Shown piece by piece: positions 57,204 through 64,000 of a DNA stretch of 64,000 nucleotides (position 1 is the first letter of the stretch; each line of letters starts with the position of its first letter). Below the pieces are notes generated by a model, which searched no databases, was not told the origin of the DNA, and saw only the letters and a list, made by a program, of their open reading frames with translations. The translations under genes and the position numbers were made by a program. Origin of the DNA: Actinocrinis sp035653575 (lineage in GTDB: Bacteria > Actinomycetota > Actinomycetes > Streptomycetales > Catenulisporaceae); NCBI RefSeq assembly GCF_035653575.1, contig NZ_DASRBQ010000034.1:1-64000 (forward strand), written 5' to 3'.

Positions 57204-58172
57204 ATGACCGGGGCGGTTCACGGATTCGTTCGACAGCAGGCTGATACCCGCGAGACGGTGGACGCGCTGCGCGCGCTCGGCCTCAACTGGCGGCCGTCCG
57301 GGCAGGCCTCGCTGCACGGGCCGCTGCGCGAGCTGGCCGAGAGCGTGGACGCCGCGTTCGTCGGCCTGGCCGAGGCGCTGTGGGGCGCGCAGCAGGAATG
57401 GCATCCGGCCGCGCTCACCGCCGAGGGGCTGCAACGCGTCGACTACCTGCATTCCTTCCCGCATCAGGCGACCTTTCCGGTGCGGCTCGACCCGCGCGAG
57501 GCCAACCTGGAGGCCTTCCGCGCCGGCCCGATGGTCACCGAGGACGGCAGCGTCGCGCTGATCGCGCTCGCGCCGACCGACCAGGTGCTCACCCCGGCCG
57601 CCTGCCACCACGTGTACGCCGACCACGAGGGCGAGTCGCTGACCGAGGCGCGGTACGTCACGACGCGCAACACCTGCTTCCGGCAGGAGGAGCACTACGA
57701 GCCGCTGCGCCGGCAGTGGAGCTTCAGCATGCGTGAGATCGTCTGCCTGGGCAGCAGGGCGGAGGCCGGCGCGTTCCTCAGCACCGCGCGGCTCGCCCTC
57801 GACCAGCTGTTCAAGGACGTCGACCTGCCGGTGGCCTGGCTCAACGCCACCGATCCGTTCTTCCGGCCGCCGGGAACGCCGCGGCGTCGCTCGACCCGGC
57901 TGCCGCCGACCAAGTACGAGGCCGTATACGGCGGGGATCTGCCGATCGCGTCGGTGAATCTGCACTACGAGCACTTCGGCGCGGGCTTCGGCATTACCCG
58001 TGGCGGCTCCTACGCGCACAGCGCCTGCGCCGCCTTAGGGATCGAGCGCTGGCTGTTCGCCCTGACCGACCGGCACGGCACCGATCCGGTGAACTGGCCC
58101 GACCTGCCGGCCGCGGCCGTGCGCGCCGCCGAGCGGGTGACCGCCGTCCGCAGGCGGGGACGGTGTACCTGA
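57204..58172 (+). CDS. class II aaRS-like amino acid:[carrier protein] ligase homologue
   Basis: 322 residues. The signature TTRNTCFRQEEHYEPLRR-WSFSMREIV (153-180) holds class II motif 2. The C-terminal SACAALGIERWLFAL is motif 3. Three candidate zinc ligands Cys134, Glu178 and Cys275 sit where atypical seryl-tRNA-synthetase homologues place theirs. Such proteins lack the tRNA-binding domain, activate a small amino acid such as Gly or Ala, and load it on a dedicated carrier protein; family membership is inferred from these motifs. Divergent from the KASIII-3/FkbH-2/ACP-2 operon, so ACP-2 is a possible acceptor. Codon 278 is TTA. ATG with GAGGGAGG upstream. Confidence 0.82.
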   Translation: MTGAVHGFVRQQADTRETVDALRALGLNWRPSGQASLHGPLRELAESVDAAFVGLAEALWGAQQEWHPAALTAEGLQRVDYLHSFPHQATFPVRLDPREANLEAFRAGPMVTEDGSVALIALAPTDQVLTPAACHHVYADHEGESLTEARYVTTRNTCFRQEEHYEPLRRQWSFSMREIVCLGSRAEAGAFLSTARLALDQLFKDVDLPVAWLNATDPFFRPPGTPRRRSTRLPPTKYEAVYGGDLPIASVNLHYEHFGAGFGITRGGSYAHSACAALGIERWLFALTDRHGTDPVNWPDLPAAAVRAAERVTAVRRRGRCT

Positions 58173-58229
58173 GAGAGGCCGTGCACTTAAGCAAGCTCCC
58201 GCTGCGAGCAGCGGGGACGGTGTACCTGA
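58154..58229 (+). repeat. 19-bp direct repeat at the 3' end of the ligase gene
   Basis: GCGGGGACGGTGTACCTGA occurs at 58154-58172 (it includes the ligase stop) and at 58211-58229. A partial third copy GGGACGGTG lies at 58252-58260. The copies are imperfectly spaced, so this is not a simple tandem repeat. Confidence 0.8.
58198..58215 (+). terminator. short hairpin between convergent genes
   Basis: CCCGCTGC (58198-58205) and GCAGCGGG (58208-58215) form an 8-bp stem 25 bp after the ligase stop. No T-tract; weak candidate terminator. Confidence 0.35.
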
Positions 58230-58329
58230 TCGGGAACGGCGCGCTCGAACAGGGACGGTGACGCGGCGGCGGCCGCCCGAGCGGTCGCCGCCGTCGCTCA
58301 CCAGTTCCCCGGCTTCTTCGACCTCGTAC

Positions 58330-59082
58330 TCACAGCAGACCCTTCTCGTCGGCGCGCAGCAGCGCCTCGACCCGATTACGGGCGCCGAGTTTCTCCAGCG
58401 TCCGCTGGAAATAGGTCTTGATGGTGTTGTGCGCGAGCCCGAGTTCCCGCGCTATCTCGATATTCGTCATCCCCGCGGCGACCTTCCGCAGGATTTCGTG
58501 CTCCCGGGGAGTCAGCGCCCCTGGCGTGCGCAGCCGGTCGGTCCGCCGGGCACCGGGCGCCGAGCCGTCCGGCAGCAGCCGCTCGCCGTCCGCGACCCGT
58601 CGCAGCGCACTCGCCAGGCCGCTCAGGTCCGTCCGCTTGTGCACCACGGCCGCGACCGACTCGCCGGCGTCACCGGCGGCGGCCGCGGCGTGCTCGGCCC
58701 GCTCCGGATCCGTGGTGAACAGCACGATGCGGACCGGCGGGTGCAGCGTTCGCAGCCTCCTGATCACGTCGACCGCGGGCAGGTCGGGCAGCCGCGTGTC
58801 CATCACCACCAGCCGCGGCCGGTTCTCGCCGACCGCGGCGATCGCCTCCGCGGCGGTGGCGGCCGCGGCCGCCAGGTGCAGCCAGTCGGTCGTCGCGCAC
58901 AGCTCGCGCAGCCCGGCCAGCACGATCGGATGGCTGTCCGCCGCGACCAGGCCGGTCGCCGAGGTCCCGGGCGCCGCCGGGCCCGTCAGTGCGCTGCGAC
59001 AGGCCTCGAACCGGCGGGGCACGGCGAAACGCGGCCGCGGCCGGTCGTAACGGACCTTCGCCGACACGCCTGCCCGGGCCAT
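58330..59082 (-). CDS. LuxR-type response regulator (REC-HTH), orphan
   Basis: 250 residues. The receiver domain has Asp in LVVMDTRLPD as phospho-acceptor, LFTTD and VVHKRTD. The C-terminal LuxR helix-turn-helix is LTPREHEILRKVAAG...NTIKTYFQRTLEKLGARNR. No sensor kinase is next to it. ATG at 59082 (GGAGAGG upstream) preferred; a GTG at 59115 would add 11 residues. A ~35-residue basic N-terminus precedes the receiver domain. Likely a cluster regulator, target not known. Confidence 0.88.
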   Translation of the reverse strand: MARAGVSAKVRYDRPRPRFAVPRRFEACRSALTGPAAPGTSATGLVAADSHPIVLAGLRELCATTDWLHLAAAAATAAEAIAAVGENRPRLVVMDTRLPDLPAVDVIRRLRTLHPPVRIVLFTTDPERAEHAAAAAGDAGESVAAVVHKRTDLSGLASALRRVADGERLLPDGSAPGARRTDRLRTPGALTPREHEILRKVAAGMTNIEIARELGLAHNTIKTYFQRTLEKLGARNRVEALLRADEKGLL

Positions 59083-59266
59083 GTCGTCGACCACCTCTCC
59101 GGCTTCCGACCCCACTCTCAGCTACGGAAAGTGACGTCCGATATACGGTCAGCGTCAGCCTACTGCATCGCTGCGCAGGTGCCGCAACCCGCCAAGGTGA
59201 CCAAAGATCTTCAATCCGCCGCCGGAAGTGGCGCCGGCTGCCGTCCCGCGCCGGTCGAGCGCCCCC

Positions 59267-60049
59267 TCACGCCGCGCGAGCCTGCCGCCGGTGCGCAGGT
59301 CCCCTCGACGTGTACCGGTCAAGCAGGTGCGCGAGGTGGTCGAGGAAATGCGTCTCCCGCTCCTTGATGAAGAAGTGCCGGCCGGGCAGGATCCGCATCT
59401 CGAACTCGTCCGCGGTGTGCCGGGACCATTCGCTCATCTCCACCGGAGCGACCAGCGGGTCCTCCCGGCCGGCGAAGACGTGGATCGGCACCGGCATCGG
59501 CTGCTGCTCGCGTGGCGGCACCGTGGCGCACAGCACCAGGTCGTCCCGCGCGATCGGCAGCAGGGTGCTGAGCCATTCCGGGTGCCGCAGCACCGCGTCC
59601 GGGATCCCGCCGAGCGCGCTGAGCACGTCGACGAGCTCGGCGTCCGGGGCGTCCACGTCGCCGATCTTCGGCGGCGGCAGGTGCGGTGCCCGGTACGCGG
59701 CGAGGATCAGCGCCGTCGGCAGCGCGGCGCCGCGCTCGAACCTGCGCAGGGCCAGGCTGAAGGCGATGAGCGCGCCCATGCTGTGCCCGAAGAACAGGTG
59801 CGGTTCGTCGAGCTCCGCGTCCAGCTCCCAGTCCAGGTCCGCGGTCAGCTCGTCCAGGTCGGTGAACCGCTGCTCGGACATGCGGCCTTCGCGTCCAGGC
59901 AGGTGGATCGGCAGCACCCTGACCCGATCGCCGAGCGCGCGCTGCCAGCCCGCATAGGTCGAGGCGCCGCCGCCGGCGTAGGGGAAGCAGAACATCCGCG
60001 GCCCGCTCGCCGGCGTACCCGGGCGCGGCGCGGAGAGGTAACGGGTCAT
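59267..60049 (-). CDS. type II thioesterase 2
   Basis: 260 residues. CFPYAGGGAS near 21, Ser90 in FGHSMGA, acid in FAGREDPLV, His in PGRHFFIKE. A complete editing thioesterase, and a second one in addition to that at 29490. ATG with GGAGGAG upstream. Follows the alpha/beta hydrolase by 34 bp on the same strand. Confidence 0.92.
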   Translation of the reverse strand: MTRYLSAPRPGTPASGPRMFCFPYAGGGASTYAGWQRALGDRVRVLPIHLPGREGRMSEQRFTDLDELTADLDWELDAELDEPHLFFGHSMGALIAFSLALRRFERGAALPTALILAAYRAPHLPPPKIGDVDAPDAELVDVLSALGGIPDAVLRHPEWLSTLLPIARDDLVLCATVPPREQQPMPVPIHVFAGREDPLVAPVEMSEWSRHTADEFEMRILPGRHFFIKERETHFLDHLAHLLDRYTSRGPAHRRQARAA

Positions 60050-60083
60050 CGTGCTCCTCCTCCTGATCGGTCAGGCCGCTTGA

Positions 60084-61187
60084 TCAGGCTGCCACGGGCA
60101 GGATGCTGATTCCCGGCTCCGGAGCCGCCGTGCCCGGCGTACCAGCTGTGCCCGTCGTGCCGGCCGCGGCCACTGCGGCTGCCGCCGCGGCCGTGCGCAC
60201 CAGGATCCGCTCCCGCAGCTCGGGCTTGCGGTTGCGCAGCATCTGCCGCCACTGCTCGGGCGAGAAGCTGGCCGGCTGGGTGGTCTCGATGAAGTCGCGC
60301 ACCACGTTCAGGAACCGCTGCGGCTCGGTGTGGAAGGGGAAGTGGCCGGTGTTCGGGAACAGCTCGAGCCGGCTGCCCGGCATCGCGACGTGCGCGAGTC
60401 CGGCGTGCAGGGCCGGCAGGATCGGGTCCTTGTCGCCCCAGACCAGCATGGTCGGCATGCCCTCGGTCAGATAGCAGCGGTCCATCAGGGTCCCGACCTG
60501 GCCGCGCCAGTCCACGACCGCACGCAGGGTCCTGATGAACGCGGCGCGGGCGGTGGCGTCCGGCAGCGCATCGACCACGCGCAGCACGTCCGGGCCGTCG
60601 AGGCCGAGCCGGGTGCCGGTCATCTGCAGCAGCTTGACCAGCCAGCCGATCTGCGTGCGCATGCCCGGCAGGTTCAGCGCGGCCAGCAGCAGGTCGGCTC
60701 CGGGCAGCGAGGCGGCCCGCAGCAGCGGGGTGACCTGCCGGCCGACCCCGCCGGTGGCCACCAGCACGATGCGCTCGGTGCGCTCCGGGTACTGATACGC
60801 GAACTGCATCGCGATGCCGCCGCCGAGGGAATGGCCGACCAGCGTCGCGCGGTCGATGCCGAGCACCGAGAGCAGGTCGCGCATCCCGTTGGCGTAGCCG
60901 CCGATCGAGTAGTCGGCCCGCGGTTTGTCCGAATGCCCATGCCCGAGCAGATCCGGCACGATCACCCGGTAGTGCTGCGCGAGACCGGGGATGACCGGTG
61001 CCCACGTGTCCGAAGAATCCCCGATTCCGTGGATCAGGAGGACCGCCGGCCCGTTGCCCGCCATCCGGAATGCGCGGCGGTAACCGTGCACTGTGCGGTA
61101 GCGCAGTCGGGCCACCGACGCGCCCGCCGGAACAGCGCGCAGCCGTGCCCGGTTGTCCTTCGTCGTCCCCGCCCTGCTGGTTGCCAC
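60084..61187 (-). CDS. alpha/beta hydrolase
   Basis: 367 residues. LIHGIGDSSDTW (oxyanion loop), VGHSLGGG (nucleophile Ser), VWGDKDPI (acid) and NTGHFPFH (His): a complete triad of the haloalkane-dehalogenase/epoxide-hydrolase-like group. C-terminal ~40 residues are an Ala/Gly/Thr-rich tail. GTG at 61187 with GAAGGAG six bases upstream decides the start; the reading to 61343 has no ribosome site. In tetronate clusters an alpha/beta hydrolase carries out the acetate elimination, so this is one of two candidates in the window; an ester or epoxide hydrolase is equally possible. Confidence 0.82.
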   Translation of the reverse strand: MATSRAGTTKDNRARLRAVPAGASVARLRYRTVHGYRRAFRMAGNGPAVLLIHGIGDSSDTWAPVIPGLAQHYRVIVPDLLGHGHSDKPRADYSIGGYANGMRDLLSVLGIDRATLVGHSLGGGIAMQFAYQYPERTERIVLVATGGVGRQVTPLLRAASLPGADLLLAALNLPGMRTQIGWLVKLLQMTGTRLGLDGPDVLRVVDALPDATARAAFIRTLRAVVDWRGQVGTLMDRCYLTEGMPTMLVWGDKDPILPALHAGLAHVAMPGSRLELFPNTGHFPFHTEPQRFLNVVRDFIETTQPASFSPEQWRQMLRNRKPELRERILVRTAAAAAAVAAAGTTGTAGTPGTAAPEPGISILPVAA

Positions 61188-61269
61188 GACGTTCTCCTTC
61201 CTGCCGACCCCCGTGCTGCCAGGTCGGTACGCGGATAAATCGGCCGGCGGCGCGGATCGCGCGGGCCGG

Positions 61270-61581
61270 TCACGGGCCGGCCGCCCACGAACCGGGGGCC
61301 GTGTAGTGCTCCCGCGGCCAGGCGGGCCGGTGCTGCGCGGCATGCGGTGCGCGCGAGAGGTTCTCCTCGTGCGCCCGGCGGGTGAGTAAAAGGGCTGCGA
61401 CCAGCGCCGCCAGCTCCTCCGGGTTGGGGGTGCCGCGCACGACGCGCAGCACCTCGGTGCGGTAAGCGCCGTCAGCTTGGATCACGGAGCAGTCAGTGCC
61501 TGGGTGGTCGAGTCCTATGCGGGGCTCCGTCACCGGCTCCGCAAGGCGATGCGCCGCGAGATCGGTGGACAGGATGGTCAT
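61270..61581 (-). CDS. acyl-CoA carboxylase epsilon subunit (AccE/PccE-like)
   Basis: 103 residues with the family core LRVVRGTPNPEELAALVAALL and the terminal PGSW. Epsilon subunits bind the biotin/carboxyltransferase subunits of actinobacterial acyl-CoA carboxylases, which make malonyl- and methylmalonyl-CoA. Here no alpha or beta subunit is adjacent, so it is an orphan that may boost extender supply for PKS1 (methylmalonyl) and PKS4 (malonyl). Contains a TTA codon (codon 65). The ATG at 61581 has a weak ribosome site; the longer opening to 61659 adds no family sequence. Confidence 0.75.
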   Translation of the reverse strand: MTILSTDLAAHRLAEPVTEPRIGLDHPGTDCSVIQADGAYRTEVLRVVRGTPNPEELAALVAALLLTRRAHEENLSRAPHAAQHRPAWPREHYTAPGSWAAGP

Positions 61582-61754
61582 GCCGTCGAGCGTCCGGCGC
61601 GGGCCTTGTGAGGCGCTTAAGAAGGCTGTGACGCACGGGGCTTGACGCCTGTGACGCAAGGGGCCGGAGCGGCTCTTTATCGGTGATACAAGCGCGGCTC
61701 AAGCCGGGACCGCTTCGCTGATCGCAATCATCGACAGGAGCGAGGTCTGCGACC

Positions 61755-63692
61755 GTGACTATCACCGCGGCGAGCGCACCGCCGGACGGCTCCCTCAGCG
61801 GCGCCGTCCCAGGATCCGCCTCCGGAAAGCCGGTGCTCAGGCTGGACCGGGTGGTGATCCGCTTCGCCGGGGACTCCGGCGACGGAATGCAGCTGACCGG
61901 CGACCAGTTCACCTCCCGCACCGCGTCCTTCGGCAACGACCTGTCCACGCTGCCGAACTTCCCGGCCGAGATCCGCGCCCCCGCCGGGACGCTGCCCGGG
62001 GTCTCCAGCTTCCAGCTGCACTTCGCCGACCACGACATCCTCACCCCCGGCGACGCCCCGGACGTGCTGGTGGCGATGAACCCGGCGGCGCTGCGCGCCA
62101 ATATCAGGGATCTGCCGCGTGGCGCGCAGATCCTGGTGAACACCGACGAGTTCACGCCCCGGGCGCTCGATCGGGCCGGATACGCGGCGGACCCGCTGCA
62201 GGACGGCTCGCTGGAGGCGTACACCGTCTACCGCGTCCCGCTCACCTCGATGACGGTCACCGCGCTGGCCGACAGCCCCCTGACGCGCAAGGAGGCCGAG
62301 CGCTGCGCCAACATGTTCGCGCTCGGGCTGCTGTCCTGGATGTACCACCGGCCGACCGAGGGAACCGAGCGCTTCCTCCAGGCCAAGTTCGCCAAGCGCC
62401 CCGAGATCGCGCAGGCCAACGTCGCAGTCTTCCGCGCCGGCTGGAACTACGGGGAGACCACCGAGCAGCTCGCGGTCTCCTACGAAGTCGCCCCCGCGGT
62501 CTCGGCCTTCCCGGCCGGCACCTACCGGAACATCTCCGGCAACCTGGCGCTGGCCTACGGCCTGATCGCCGCTTCGCAGCGCTCCGGCCTGCCGCTGTTC
62601 CTCGGCGCCTACCCCATCACCCCGGCCTCCGACATCCTGCACGAACTGTCGAAGCACAAGAAATTCGGCGTGCGCACCTTCCAGGCCGAGGACGAGATCG
62701 CCGCCATCGGCGCGGCGCTCGGCGCCTCGTTCGGCGGCGCCCTGGGCGTCACCTCGACGTCAGGGCCCGGAGTCGCGCTCAAGTCGGAAACCGTCGGCTT
62801 GGCGGTCTCACTCGAATTGCCGCTGGTGATCTGCGATATCCAGCGCGGCGGTCCGTCGACCGGCCTGCCGACGAAGACCGAGCAATCAGACCTCTTACAG
62901 GCCATGTACGGCCGCAACGGTGAAGCCCCGGTCCCCATTGTCGCCCCCCGGTCTCCGGCGGATTGCTTTGATGCGGCGTTGGAAGCGGTGCGGATCGCGT
63001 TGACGTACCGCACGCCGGTGTTCCTGCTCTCGGACGGTTATCTGGCCAACGGTTCGGAGCCGTGGCACATCCCTGACGTCGACAACCTGCCCGACCTGCA
63101 CGTCGAGTTCGCCACCGCTCGCAACCACACCGGCGCCGACGGCAAGCCGGCGTTCTGGCCGTACCTGCGCGACCCGGAAACCTTGGCGCGGCCGTGGGCG
63201 ATTCCGGGTACGCCGGGTCTTGAGCATCGCATCGGCGGCATCGAGAAGGCGGACGGGACCGGGGAGATCTCCTACGATCCGTCCAACCACGATCTGATGG
63301 TGCGTACCCGGCAGGCGAAGGTGGATCGGATCGCGGACAGCGTCGCGCCGCTGGAGGTCGACGACCCCAGCGGCGGCGCGCGGGTGCTCGTGCTCGGCTG
63401 GGGCTCGACCTACGGACCGATCGCTGCCGCAGTACGCCGCGTCCGTCTCGACGGCGGCCAGGTCGCGCAGGCACACCTGCGGCACCTGAACCCGTTCCCG
63501 GCCAACCTCGGCGACGTGCTCGCGGACTACGAGCTCGTACTCGTTCCCGAGATGAACCTCGGTCAGCTCGCCGGCCTGATCCGGGCCAAGTACCTCGTCG
63601 ACGCGCAGCCGGTCACCCAGGTGCGCGGCCTGCCGTTCACCGCCGAACAGCTCGCGGTCGTCATCCAGGAGGGGATCGTCAGTGTCGCCTAG
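61755..63692 (+). CDS. korA: 2-oxoacid:acceptor oxidoreductase subunit alpha (KorA-like)
   Basis: 645 residues, fused gamma-alpha form. An N-terminal gamma domain with FAGDSGDGMQLTGDQF is followed, from about residue 255, by the pyrimidine-binding domain with GAYPITPASDIL, FQAEDEIAAIGAALGAS and TSTSGPGVALKSE. With KorB it oxidises 2-oxoglutarate (or a related 2-oxoacid) to the acyl-CoA and reduces ferredoxin. GTG start at 61755. Codon 381 is TTA. Primary-metabolism gene; marks the likely right border of the cluster. Confidence 0.92.
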   Translation: MTITAASAPPDGSLSGAVPGSASGKPVLRLDRVVIRFAGDSGDGMQLTGDQFTSRTASFGNDLSTLPNFPAEIRAPAGTLPGVSSFQLHFADHDILTPGDAPDVLVAMNPAALRANIRDLPRGAQILVNTDEFTPRALDRAGYAADPLQDGSLEAYTVYRVPLTSMTVTALADSPLTRKEAERCANMFALGLLSWMYHRPTEGTERFLQAKFAKRPEIAQANVAVFRAGWNYGETTEQLAVSYEVAPAVSAFPAGTYRNISGNLALAYGLIAASQRSGLPLFLGAYPITPASDILHELSKHKKFGVRTFQAEDEIAAIGAALGASFGGALGVTSTSGPGVALKSETVGLAVSLELPLVICDIQRGGPSTGLPTKTEQSDLLQAMYGRNGEAPVPIVAPRSPADCFDAALEAVRIALTYRTPVFLLSDGYLANGSEPWHIPDVDNLPDLHVEFATARNHTGADGKPAFWPYLRDPETLARPWAIPGTPGLEHRIGGIEKADGTGEISYDPSNHDLMVRTRQAKVDRIADSVAPLEVDDPSGGARVLVLGWGSTYGPIAAAVRRVRLDGGQVAQAHLRHLNPFPANLGDVLADYELVLVPEMNLGQLAGLIRAKYLVDAQPVTQVRGLPFTAEQLAVVIQEGIVSVA

Positions 63693-64000
63693 CGCCACGG
63701 TGTTGTCTGAGGGAACGGGTGTCGCTGAGGGCACGAGGACGCTCCTTCCCTTGACGGTGAAGGATTTCAAGACGGATCAGGAGGTGCGCTGGTGCCCGGG
63801 CTGCGGGGACTACGCGATCCTGGCCGCGGTCCAGGGCCTGATGCCCACGCTGGGCATCGCGCGGGAGAACATCGTGTTCGTCTCCGGGATCGGCTGCTCC
63901 AGCCGCTTCCCCTACTACATGAACACCTACGGGATGCACTCCATCCACGGACGCGCCCCCGCCATCGCCACCGGCCTGGCCGCCACCCGCCCCGACCTGT
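63682..64000 (+). CDS. korB: 2-oxoacid:ferredoxin oxidoreductase subunit beta (KorB-like), 3' end cut
   Basis: First 106 residues. GTG at 63682 overlaps the korA stop by 11 bp and has AGGAGGGG seven bases upstream. After a ~30-residue leader come RWCPGCGDYAIL (first Fe-S cysteines), SGIGCSSRFPYY and HSIHGRAPAIATGLAATRP, the thiamine diphosphate-binding beta subunit signature. The gene continues beyond the window. Confidence 0.92.
   Translation, partial: MSPSATVLSEGTGVAEGTRTLLPLTVKDFKTDQEVRWCPGCGDYAILAAVQGLMPTLGIARENIVFVSGIGCSSRFPYYMNTYGMHSIHGRAPAIATGLAATRPDL

Noticed and set aside
34501..61187. Firm assignment of one alpha/beta hydrolase as the tetronate-eliminating enzyme
   Set aside because: Two hydrolases (34501-35664 and 60084-61187) are possible and neither lies in the KASIII/FkbH operon; sequence inspection alone cannot decide.

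Overview
The window is high-GC DNA (mostly G/C at third codon positions, GTG starts, rare TTA codons) from a filamentous actinomycete of Streptomyces/Catenulispora type. This rests on gene content: a SARP regulator, an AfsA-type protein, modular type I PKS genes and small actinobacterial DUF proteins. Genus cannot be set from sequence alone. Almost all of it is one large polyketide biosynthetic gene cluster. It begins inside a FAD oxygenase gene (left edge cut). On the right it runs into primary metabolism: a korAB-type 2-oxoacid:ferredoxin oxidoreductase, with korB cut by the right edge.

Layout. 1-5.5 kb: FAD monooxygenase (partial), a large SARP regulator and an AfsA-like protein, all minus strand, then a small membrane protein. 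5.7-30.9 kb, plus strand, mostly overlapping or closely spaced genes: KASIII-like synthase, FkbH-like glyceryl-ACP synthase, discrete ACP, E2-type acyltransferase, FAD monooxygenase, three type I PKS genes, type II thioesterase, then a TTA-containing lipoprotein. The PKSs are PKS1 KS-AT-DH-ER-KR-ACP; PKS2 KS-KR-ACP-KS-AT-DH-KR-ACP; PKS3 KS-ACP. 31-34 kb: repeats, a VOC protein, an ECF sigma factor with an apparent frameshift, a DUF5988-like protein and a roadblock protein. 34.1-38 kb, minus: FAD monooxygenase, alpha/beta hydrolase, small membrane protein, Sfp-type phosphopantetheinyl transferase. 38.1-48 kb, minus operon in transcription order: fatty acyl-AMP ligase, two large acyl-CoA dehydrogenases, ACP, PKS4 (KS-AT-ACP), second KASIII-like synthase. 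48.3-51 kb: three-gene ABC-2 exporter. 51-53.6 kb: secreted beta-propeller protein and two small proteins. 53.7-57 kb, minus: third KASIII-like protein (Ser in place of the active-site Cys), second FkbH, second WDS-type ACP. 57.2 kb, divergent: a class II aaRS-like amino acid:carrier-protein ligase homologue. 58.3-61.6 kb: LuxR-type response regulator, type II thioesterase, alpha/beta hydrolase, acyl-CoA carboxylase epsilon subunit.

How it may work (inference). KASIII + FkbH + ACP + E2-type acyltransferase is the known glyceryl-ACP cassette of tetronate biosynthesis. A beta-ketoacyl chain is joined to a C3 glyceryl unit and the product is then acylated and eliminated. The window appears to hold two lines that could feed such a step: PKS1-3 with KASIII-1, and FAAL/ACAD/ACP/PKS4 with KASIII-2. 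PKS4 has no reductive domains and so would deliver the required beta-ketoacyl thioester. A third, divergent cassette (KASIII-3, FkbH-2, ACP-2, plus the aminoacyl ligase homologue) is the least familiar part and the best candidate for new chemistry. Two PKS modules lack an AT although the other modules carry one, which is also unusual. Regulation probably runs through AfsA/SARP. SARP, PKS3, one oxygenase and the aminoacyl ligase carry TTA codons, suggesting bldA-type developmental control.
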